DNA from: CAG-791 sp963650385
Lineage (GTDB): Bacteria > Bacillota > Clostridia > Lachnospirales > Lachnospiraceae
NCBI GenBank assembly: GCA_963650385.1
Contig: CAVJLL010000019.1
Location: 1-40,561 of the forward strand
Direction of reading: 5' to 3'
DNA length: 40,561 nucleotides
Shown here: in pieces, positions 32,570 through 39,133 of the stretch
How the letters are laid out: every line of letters begins with the position of its first letter
How positions within the stretch are numbered: position 1 is the stretch's first letter
Position numbers and translations under genes: made by a program
Notes under the pieces: generated by a model
Seen by the model: only the letters and a program-made list of their open reading frames with translations
Told to the model about the DNA's origin: nothing
Database searches by the model: none

Positions 32570-32591
32570 CCTTCCTGTAATCGTTTGTCAA
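32562..32591 (-). promoter_or_regulatory. Leftward promoter of the HMA gene
   Basis: On the minus strand TTGACA (32591-32586), 18 bases, TATACT (32567-32562). Its -10 shares bases with the rightward -10 (AGTATAAT), so the two polymerases cannot bind together. Confidence 0.72.
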
Positions 32592-32628
32592 CCCACTTTC
32601 GCGCTGGCCGCCATGCCGTGCGAAGGCA

Positions 32629-32666
32629 GGTCACAGTTCACCCGCCAGCCAAACGACAGGGTGGCG
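32629..32666. repeat. Dispersed repeat R2, copy 2
   Basis: The core (32643-32666), starting CGCCAGCCAAACGACAGG and ending GTGGCG, differs by one base from the copy at 47-70. It lies in the leader of the arsR-like gene, about 30 bases before its start. Confidence 0.65.
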
Positions 32667-32694
32667 TCTGTACCGCTGCTGCAGGAGAATAGAT

Positions 32695-33060
32695 ATGGAT
32701 TCCTATGTACTTCCCCATCCGCACACAGAGCCTGTAAATGTCCCAAAGATCCGAGAGGAGGTCACGCGCATCGAAGACTTCCAGGCCATTGCCGATGTAT
32801 TCAAACAGCTTGGCGACCCCAATCGTGTCCGTATTTTCTGGATTCTGTGCCATTGTGAGGAATGTGTACTGGATCTGGCCTCCATCCTGGACATGTCCAG
32901 TCCTGCCGTTTCCCACCACCTGCGGCCGCTGCGCAACAGCGGACTTGTTGTCAGCCACCGGGAGGGGAAGGAGGTTTATTACCGCGCCGCCGATACGCAG
33001 CAGGCACGGCTTCTTCACCAGATGATTGAACAGGTGATGCAGATTGCATGTCCGAATTAG
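32695..33060 (+). CDS. ArsR/SmtB family metal-responsive repressor
   Basis: This 121-residue winged-helix repressor probably releases its operators when metal binds. The helix-turn-helix is LDLASILDMSSPAVSHHLRP (59-78) followed by the wing VVSHREGKEVYYRAAD. Possible ligands are Cys52, Cys54 and Cys57 (ILCHCEECVLDL) in the place of the ELCVCDL motif of CadC/ArsR, with two N-terminal His (8, 10) and Cys119. The C-terminal helix has ADTQQARLLHQMIE, only a partial match to the SmtB zinc site. The ribosome site is GGAG. It is divergent from the HMA gene and shares its control region. Confidence 0.93.
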   Translation: MDSYVLPHPHTEPVNVPKIREEVTRIEDFQAIADVFKQLGDPNRVRIFWILCHCEECVLDLASILDMSSPAVSHHLRPLRNSGLVVSHREGKEVYYRAADTQQARLLHQMIEQVMQIACPN

Positions 33061-33107
33061 GTCGAGTATAGATTTCATTTATAGCAAACCGTGATTTTTC
33101 CATATTA

Positions 33108-33135
33108 TTCAATATATAGGTTTTCCTCTTATAAT
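33108..33135 (+). promoter_or_regulatory. Candidate promoter of the MetE-like gene
   Basis: A perfect TATAAT (33130-33135) lies in an AT-rich stretch 78 bases before the gene, with only a poor -35 (TTCAAT at 33108-33113, 16-base spacing). The leader is too short for a SAM riboswitch and none of its conserved parts is seen. Confidence 0.45.
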
Positions 33136-33212
33136 AGTTCAATCTCAGGGAGATACTTGATTAACGCATTTCCTTCGCACACACGAGAAAACAAAAAAAG
33201 AGGATAAATCAC

Positions 33213-34334
33213 ATGAGCAAATCGTTAGTTACACCTTTTCGTTATGATTTTGTCGGCAGCTTTCTTCGTCCGGACGAGCTGAAGAATGCAAGACGCCAGT
33301 TCGAGTCCGGCTCCATTGATGCAGCATCTCTGAAGGAAGTGGAGGATCGCTGCATTCTGGATCTGATTGCCAAGCAGAAAAAAGCCGGCTATCACGTCCT
33401 GACCGACGGTGAATTCCGCCGTGCCACCTGGCATTTGGATTTCATGTGGGGTTTTGCCGGCATTGACCATCAGCCGACCAAGACAGGACTTCCCTTCCAG
33501 GGCGAAGCAGCCATGATTGATGACACGTTTCTCACCGGCAAGGTTGCCTACAAGGGAACACATCCCTTTATCGAACATTTTAAGTTCGTCCAGGCGCAGG
33601 AGGACGAGAACACCATTGCCAAGCTGACCATTCCGGCCCCCGCTCAGTTCCTGGAGCAGTTTGATATGCCCTTTGCCAAGGCAAACGTCGCTGCATTCTA
33701 TGAGAGCGTTCCTGCCTTTGAGGCCGACATTGTAAAAGCTTATCTGGATTTCATTCAGGACCTGTATACTGCCGGCTGCCGCAATCTCCAGCTCGATGAC
33801 TGCTCCTGGGGCCTTCTCGTGGATCCCAGACGTCATGACTTCTTCGGCACCGATGACAACGGCATCGACGTCATCCGTGAGCGCTACCTGAATATCAACA
33901 ATGCAGTAATCGACGGCGCGCCGAAGGATCTGGTCATCAACACCCATGTCTGCCGTGGAAACTTCCACTCAACCTATGCAGCTACCGGCGGATACGATGG
34001 CATTGCGCGGTACCTGTTCTCCAAGGAAAACGTAAATGCCTATTATCTGGAGTATGACAACGACCGTTCCGGCGGCTTTGCTCCTCTTAAGGAAATCAGC
34101 GGGGACAAGAAGGTGGTTCTCGGTCTGATCACCACCAAATCCCCCGTTCTGGAGGACAAGGAGAAGGTAATCGCCAGAATTCACGAGGCAGCCAACTACA
34201 TTGATCTGGACCGCCTGTATCTGTCACCGCAATGCGGCTTTGCATCCTGCGAAATCGGCAACAAGCTGACGGAGGAGGAGCAGTGGGCAAAGCTCGCTCT
34301 GGTTAAGGTAATTGCGGAAGAGGTGTGGGGATAA
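33213..34334 (+). CDS. MetE C-terminal-like methyltransferase (YxjG/YxjH type)
   Basis: This 373-residue protein corresponds to the catalytic C-terminal half of cobalamin-independent methionine synthase, as in B. subtilis YxjG and YxjH. Features are YDFVGSFLRP, VLTDGEFRRATWHLDFMWG, LQLDDCSWG, INTHVCRGNFHS with the zinc ligands His245 and Cys247, the candidate Glu280 in YYLEYDNDRSG, and LSPQCGFAS with Cys341. The N-terminal half of full MetE (about 750 residues) is absent, so the methyl donor may not be methyl-tetrahydropteroyl-triglutamate. It probably makes methionine from homocysteine or recycles a thiol. The ribosome site is AGAGGA. It stands alone. Confidence 0.88.
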   Translation: MSKSLVTPFRYDFVGSFLRPDELKNARRQFESGSIDAASLKEVEDRCILDLIAKQKKAGYHVLTDGEFRRATWHLDFMWGFAGIDHQPTKTGLPFQGEAAMIDDTFLTGKVAYKGTHPFIEHFKFVQAQEDENTIAKLTIPAPAQFLEQFDMPFAKANVAAFYESVPAFEADIVKAYLDFIQDLYTAGCRNLQLDDCSWGLLVDPRRHDFFGTDDNGIDVIRERYLNINNAVIDGAPKDLVINTHVCRGNFHSTYAATGGYDGIARYLFSKENVNAYYLEYDNDRSGGFAPLKEISGDKKVVLGLITTKSPVLEDKEKVIARIHEAANYIDLDRLYLSPQCGFASCEIGNKLTEEEQWAKLALVKVIAEEVWG

Positions 34335-34347
34335 TCTGCAGCAAGAC

Positions 34348-34377
34348 TTGTTGCAGGGCATGGGATAACGATATAAT
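34348..34377 (+). promoter_or_regulatory. Candidate promoter of the D,D-carboxypeptidase gene, with overlapping palindrome
   Basis: TTGTTG (34348-34353), 18 bases, TATAAT (34372-34377). The -35 lies inside a near-perfect inverted repeat CTGCAGCAAG-A-CTTGTTGCAG (34336-34356, one mismatch), which could be a repressor site. It starts just 2 bases past the MetE-like stop. Confidence 0.5.
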
Positions 34378-34384
34378 GGGGTTC

Positions 34385-34461
34385 GCATTTATCCGGCGAT
34401 AACATCCCGTTCGTAAAGAAAAGCTGCGCAGCAGCAATTTGCGGACGGACTCTGAATCGAT
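34385..34461. repeat. Dispersed repeat R3, copy 2
   Basis: This matches the copy at 22219-22292: the shared core is AAAAGCTGCGCAGCAG, followed by a TTTGCG-like stretch and CTCTGAATCG. It lies in the leader of the carboxypeptidase gene, 50 bases before its start. The rest of the gap at 34335-34511 holds the promoter and nothing else recognised. Confidence 0.68.
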
Positions 34462-34511
34462 ACTGCGAATCCACGATAGAGGCTGATAACCATCAGCTAT
34501 AAGGAGTTTCC

Positions 34512-35441
34512 ATGCATTTTTTCGCCCATAAGTCAATCAATACAGCCATAAAACGGGCAGCGGCAGGTCTTGCCGCTGCTCTTGTGCTGTCTGTCACCGC
34601 TGCCGGCAGCTGTTCCGTTCCGGTCCTTGCCGCCGAATCCGTGTACCAGAGCAGTGCAGACACGCAGCTCATATCCGACACCGTTGCCGGCAGTACGTTC
34701 GCCATTCTGATCAACGGATCCACCGGTCAGGTTGTTGCGCAGAAGAACGGCGATGCCTACATGTTCCCTGCCTCCATGACCAAGGTCATGACCCTTCTGG
34801 TTGCTGCCGAGCATGTCAAGAACCTCACCGACACCGTAACCATAACGCAGGACATTCTGGACTACTGCATTGCCCACGACTGCAGCACGGTCGGCTTCAC
34901 GGCAGGTGAAACCGTCACCGTAATGGACCTTCTCTGGGGCACCATTCTCCCGTCCGGCGCGGATGCTGCGATCGCGCTCGGCAGATACGTTGCCGGCTCG
35001 GATGCCGCTTTCGTCCAGCTCATGAATCAAAAGGCTGCAAGCCTTGGCCTGAAGAACACCAATTTCACCAACTGCGTCGGTCTCTACGATGCCGGGCATT
35101 TTACGACCTGCAACGACATGGCGGTCATCATGAATGCCGCAGCCTCCAATCAGCTGGCTCTGACGGTTCTGGCAACGCCGCAGTATACGACGATTCCAAC
35201 CTCGGCGCATCCTTCGGGCATCACGGTGAAAAACCTGTTCCTGTCCCGCATCGGGCCGCTTAGCAAGCCGGGAATCGTTCTCGGCGCCAAGACCGGCTAC
35301 ATCAACCAGTCCAAGTACTGCGCCGTGAGCTATTTTATATCTTCAAAGGGTGTCCCCTACATCTGCGTCACCGGTATGGCTGCCTCTTCCATGAACGCCG
35401 TAACCGATCACCAGAAGATCTATTCGACCTATGTTCGATGA
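34512..35441 (+). CDS. Serine-type D-alanyl-D-alanine carboxypeptidase (peptidase S11), short form
   Basis: This 309-residue exported enzyme trims the terminal D-Ala from peptidoglycan stem peptides. An N-terminal signal or membrane anchor (about 12-41, AAAGLAAALVLSVTAAGSC, then VLAAES) precedes the catalytic domain. The active-site SMTK is at 88-91 and KTG at 260-262 (GAKTGYINQSKYC). The second motif reads SGA (148-150, PSGADAAIALGRY) instead of SGN. The protein ends soon after the KTG motif, so the C-terminal beta domain and amphipathic anchor of DacA/DacF (usually 380-440 residues) are missing. Its 3' end overlaps the convergent ABC gene by 13 bases. Confidence 0.9.
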   Translation: MHFFAHKSINTAIKRAAAGLAAALVLSVTAAGSCSVPVLAAESVYQSSADTQLISDTVAGSTFAILINGSTGQVVAQKNGDAYMFPASMTKVMTLLVAAEHVKNLTDTVTITQDILDYCIAHDCSTVGFTAGETVTVMDLLWGTILPSGADAAIALGRYVAGSDAAFVQLMNQKAASLGLKNTNFTNCVGLYDAGHFTTCNDMAVIMNAAASNQLALTVLATPQYTTIPTSAHPSGITVKNLFLSRIGPLSKPGIVLGAKTGYINQSKYCAVSYFISSKGVPYICVTGMAASSMNAVTDHQKIYSTYVR

Positions 35442-37261
35442 TGGGTGGTCTGAATTGATATAGCCATGTCCTCGTACTGTCTGGTGTACAGCTCGAAATA
35501 ATAGCCTCTGTCCTGCATCAGCTCCCTGTGGGTTCCCTGCTCCACGATCTTCCCGTCGCGGACAACCAGAATCACATCCGCATCCACCACCGTGGAAAGG
35601 CGGTGTGCAATCACAAAGGACGTCCTGCCGCGAATCACGGTCTGGATCGCATCCTGGATCAGCTTCTCCGTCAGCGTATCGATGGAAGCGGTTGCTTCAT
35701 CCAGCACCAGAATCCGCGGATCGGCCAGAAGCGCGCGGGCAAAGCACAGAAGCTGCTTCTCACCGGTTGAGAGGAGATCTCCGCCCTCTCCCACCTCGGC
35801 GTCCAGTCCGTTTTCCATCTTCTGAACCACGTAATCGGCACTGACCAGGCGCAGTGCCTCCCAGATCTCCTCATCCGACGCATCCGGTTTGCCGTAGCGA
35901 AGATTCTCTCTCACGGTTCCGGAGAAGAGGTGCGGTGCCTGCAGGACATACCCGATGCTGCTGTGAAGCCACAACTGGGAGCGGTCTCTTGCATCCCTTC
36001 CGTCTATCAGGACCTCCCCTTCCGTCGGCTCAAAAAAGCGGCAGACCAGGTTTACCAGTGTCGACTTGCCTGCACCGGTTTCCCCCACGATGGCCACATT
36101 GGTTCCCCTCGGCACCTTCAGATTGAAGTGCTCCAGCACCATCTCATCGCCGTCGGGATACCGGAAGGAGACGTCCCGGAATTCCACATCCCCCAGAAGC
36201 GGCTCCCAGTTCTCCTTTTTCGGCCGGAATGTATCCCCGTATTTGTCCGTCACCTCCGGCCGGTCCGCCACATCGGACTGCGTGTGCAGAAGCCGCATGA
36301 GACGCTCAATATTCACCTGAATGGCGATAAATGCAGCCAGCGTCTGTACCAGATTCTGAATCGGCTCCATCATGTTCAGCGCATATGATACGAACACCGA
36401 CAGCGTCCCCAGCAGGATGACGCCATCCATCGTAATCTTCCCGCCCTTCCACAGAACCAGTGCAAGCGCCATTGCACTCATAAATGTAATCAGCGAATTG
36501 AACAGTGCCGAGTTATGCGTCGTCTTCACAGAGAGGTTCTTCATTTTCTCTGTGTCTGCTTCAAAATCCTTCTGCATGCGCGGCTCAATGGCCATGGTCT
36601 TGATGGTGCGGGCGCCGGCAATGCCCTCATTGAAATTCCCGGTAATCGCAGAATTGATTTCTCGAATGCGCCAGTTCAGCCGCACCAGACGCCTCTGAAA
36701 GAAAACAATCAGGAATACTGCCGCAGGAAGCAGTGCCAGCAGATACAGCGTCAGACGCACATTGATCATCAGCATGAAGCAGAATACGCACAGAATATAG
36801 GAGCCGTGCCAGATCAGATCCATCATCCGCCAGGCAACCAGCTCGCCGATTTTGCCGGCATCACTGATGACACGTGCATGGATGTAGCCCACGTTGTGCT
36901 GGTTAAAATAAGAGAAGGACAGCGTCTGCAGATGGTGAAAGGCCGCATTCCGAAGATCCCGGTCCACCATCATTTCAATCCGCCCGCACTGGTATGTACT
37001 GACAAAATTGTCAATAACCTGCAGGACCAGGATGACGCCGTACGCGAGCACAAACCAGCCGAACCCTTCCAGCGTGTTCTCTGCAATAAAATGATTCAGC
37101 GCATAGCTGTTGAACAGCGGATAAATCGAATCTGCCAGTGAGCTCAGTATGCCCAGCGCAAAGTTCACAAACAGGATCTTCCGATATGGCCGCAGAAAAG
37201 GCCAGATCTGCGGGATTCCCCAAAAGGGGAGCGATATGTTTTTTTCGTCATGTGATTCCAT
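35429..37261 (-). CDS. ABC exporter half-transporter, partner B (consensus catalytic glutamate)
   Basis: This 610-residue protein has six membrane helices followed by an ATPase domain, the type IV exporter layout. The ATPase shows Walker A GETGAGKST, Walker B RILVLDEATASID with catalytic Glu, and H-loop IAHRLST. The signature is LLSTGEKQ, not the usual LSGGQ. It is the second of two adjacent half-transporter genes, 15 bases apart with GAGGAG as ribosome site, and the differences between the two fit a heterodimer of the BmrCD/TM287-288 kind. The substrate could be a lipid, peptide or drug. The stop codon lies inside the end of the convergent carboxypeptidase gene, so no terminator fits between them. 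Confidence 0.92.
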   Translation of the reverse strand: MESHDEKNISLPFWGIPQIWPFLRPYRKILFVNFALGILSSLADSIYPLFNSYALNHFIAENTLEGFGWFVLAYGVILVLQVIDNFVSTYQCGRIEMMVDRDLRNAAFHHLQTLSFSYFNQHNVGYIHARVISDAGKIGELVAWRMMDLIWHGSYILCVFCFMLMINVRLTLYLLALLPAAVFLIVFFQRRLVRLNWRIREINSAITGNFNEGIAGARTIKTMAIEPRMQKDFEADTEKMKNLSVKTTHNSALFNSLITFMSAMALALVLWKGGKITMDGVILLGTLSVFVSYALNMMEPIQNLVQTLAAFIAIQVNIERLMRLLHTQSDVADRPEVTDKYGDTFRPKKENWEPLLGDVEFRDVSFRYPDGDEMVLEHFNLKVPRGTNVAIVGETGAGKSTLVNLVCRFFEPTEGEVLIDGRDARDRSQLWLHSSIGYVLQAPHLFSGTVRENLRYGKPDASDEEIWEALRLVSADYVVQKMENGLDAEVGEGGDLLSTGEKQLLCFARALLADPRILVLDEATASIDTLTEKLIQDAIQTVIRGRTSFVIAHRLSTVVDADVILVVRDGKIVEQGTHRELMQDRGYYFELYTRQYEDMAISIQTTHHRT

Positions 37262-37276
37262 AGGATGTATTGCTCC

Positions 37277-39133
37277 TCATGCGATCTCGCTTTGCTGCAC
37301 CTGCAGCTCATAGATCCGCCGATAGATTCCGTCCTGCTCCAGCAGCTCCTGATGTGTTCCCGTCTGGGCAATTCTGCCCCGATCCAGAACAATGATCTGA
37401 TCTGCATGCATCAATGTTGTAATCCGGTGTGCAATGAGCAGTACCGTCGCATCCCCGCCGTTCTCCTGCAGGGCCCGGCGGATCTGCCCGTCTGTTTTGG
37501 CATCCACCGCCGAAAGAGAATCATCGAACACCATAATATCCGGTTCCAGCACCAGCATCTGCGCAATGGCCGTCCGCTGCTTCTGTCCGCCGGAGAGTGT
37601 AACGCCCCGTTCTCCGACAAAGGTATCGTACCCTCTGGCAAAATGACGGATCGTTCCGTCCAGACTCGCGATACGCGCCGCTCTCTGCACCTCCTCCAGA
37701 TGCGCATGTGCACTGTCTTCTTCCGTCTCTTTGGCAATGGCGATATTCTCCTCCAGCGTTCTGGAGAACAGGAACGGCTCCTGCAGCACCATTCCAATGT
37801 GCCGGCGAAGCCAATCCCGCCGGATATCGCGGATATCCGTCCCACCGATTGTGATGGTTCCGTCGCCCTCCGGGAGCTCATACAGCCGGTCCAGCAGGTA
37901 CATCAGTGTCGATTTTCCGGAGCCCGTTCCGCCCAGAATTCCCACGGTTGTCCCGGCCTTTATCGTAAAGGAAACATCGTCCAGCACCTTTCTCCGGTCC
38001 GGTCCGTAGCGGAACGTAACGTGCGAAAATACAATATCCCCGTCCATCGGCGGCTCTGCAGCATTCTCCCTGTCCGTCTCCGTCTCTGCGTTCATGATGT
38101 ATCGGATCCGGTCGATGGAAATGCCCGCCTTTGACAGATCCGCCACCACTCTTCCCAGCGAACGGACCGGCCATGTCAGCATCGAGTTATAGTAAATAAA
38201 GGCAATGTACTGTCCGGCCGAAAGCTGGCCTCTCACGCACAGCACAGCGCCTGCTGCCGTCACGGTCATCACCTGCAGCCCGGAGATCAGATCGCTGGAG
38301 CTCCAGAACGCTGACAACAACCGCATGAGCCGAATCCACATGGCAGTGTAGTTTTTGTTCTGCGTCTCAAAGCGTTCCTTTTCATAGCTCTCACGCCCAA
38401 AGGCCCGCACCACACGAACCCCCGTAAGATTCTCCTGCGCAATGGAGGAGAGCTTCCCCTCCTCCTCATCGGCATGCCGGAAGGCATCACCTATCCTGGA
38501 GTGAAAGAAGAAGGAATACCCAACGATAACCGGGAAAAAGGCAGCAGAAACCACGGTCAACTTCCCATGAACGCCCGCCATGGAATACAGCGCCATCGCC
38601 ATCAGAATCACAATGCGGAACAGACTTGTCAGCTGGTCCGCCACGAAATTCTTGATGGTCTCCACATCCGAGGTACAGCGCTGGATGATATCGCCCGTGT
38701 GATTTTGGCTGTACCAGGAAAACGGCAGAGCCTCAATGTGGGCAAACAGCTGGTCCCTCATGCGCTTTACCAGCTTCTCCGCGCCGATGGAATTGGTCAG
38801 CCGGTTGCAATACCGCAGCAGATTCGCCAGCAATGCGGTGCTGATCACCAGTCCTGCGATCAGCCAAAGGTGTTCCCGCAGGTATTCCGCGCCTCCCAGG
38901 TGATCGAACAGCGCCTGCACCGCACCACTGCTCCCCACCGCCGACTGATCAATCACATTATCCACGGTGTAGCTGATGATCTTCGGACTGATCAGATCCA
39001 GCAGCGATGTCAGACACGCTGCGGCAATGCTGAGTCCAAACCACCCATAGCTTCCCTTCAGAAAGAACCCCAGCATGCTCCTCTTCGTCGGAAATGCCGG
39101 ATTTCTTCCCTGCTCCATTCTATCGTCACCCAT
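37277..39133 (-). CDS. ABC exporter half-transporter, partner A (degenerate catalytic residue)
   Basis: This 618-residue protein has six membrane helices and an ATPase domain. It has Walker A GGTGSGKST, the standard signature TLSGGQKQR, and H-loop IAHRITT. Walker B reads IMVFDDSLSAVD, with Asp where the catalytic Glu should be. Together with the LSTGE signature of the neighbour this would give one active and one degenerate ATP site. The ATG at 39133 overlaps the previous stop as ATGGGTGA; another ATG at 39118 is possible. A longer frame up to 39349 runs through the previous gene and is basic low-complexity sequence, so it is rejected. Confidence 0.92.
   Translation of the reverse strand: MGDDRMEQGRNPAFPTKRSMLGFFLKGSYGWFGLSIAAACLTSLLDLISPKIISYTVDNVIDQSAVGSSGAVQALFDHLGGAEYLREHLWLIAGLVISTALLANLLRYCNRLTNSIGAEKLVKRMRDQLFAHIEALPFSWYSQNHTGDIIQRCTSDVETIKNFVADQLTSLFRIVILMAMALYSMAGVHGKLTVVSAAFFPVIVGYSFFFHSRIGDAFRHADEEEGKLSSIAQENLTGVRVVRAFGRESYEKERFETQNKNYTAMWIRLMRLLSAFWSSSDLISGLQVMTVTAAGAVLCVRGQLSAGQYIAFIYYNSMLTWPVRSLGRVVADLSKAGISIDRIRYIMNAETETDRENAAEPPMDGDIVFSHVTFRYGPDRRKVLDDVSFTIKAGTTVGILGGTGSGKSTLMYLLDRLYELPEGDGTITIGGTDIRDIRRDWLRRHIGMVLQEPFLFSRTLEENIAIAKETEEDSAHAHLEEVQRAARIASLDGTIRHFARGYDTFVGERGVTLSGGQKQRTAIAQMLVLEPDIMVFDDSLSAVDAKTDGQIRRALQENGGDATVLLIAHRITTLMHADQIIVLDRGRIAQTGTHQELLEQDGIYRRIYELQVQQSEIA

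Noticed and set aside
33061..33212. SAM or T-box riboswitch before the MetE-like gene
   Set aside because: The leader after the TATAAT box is only about 70 bases and shows neither conserved riboswitch segments nor a terminator hairpin.
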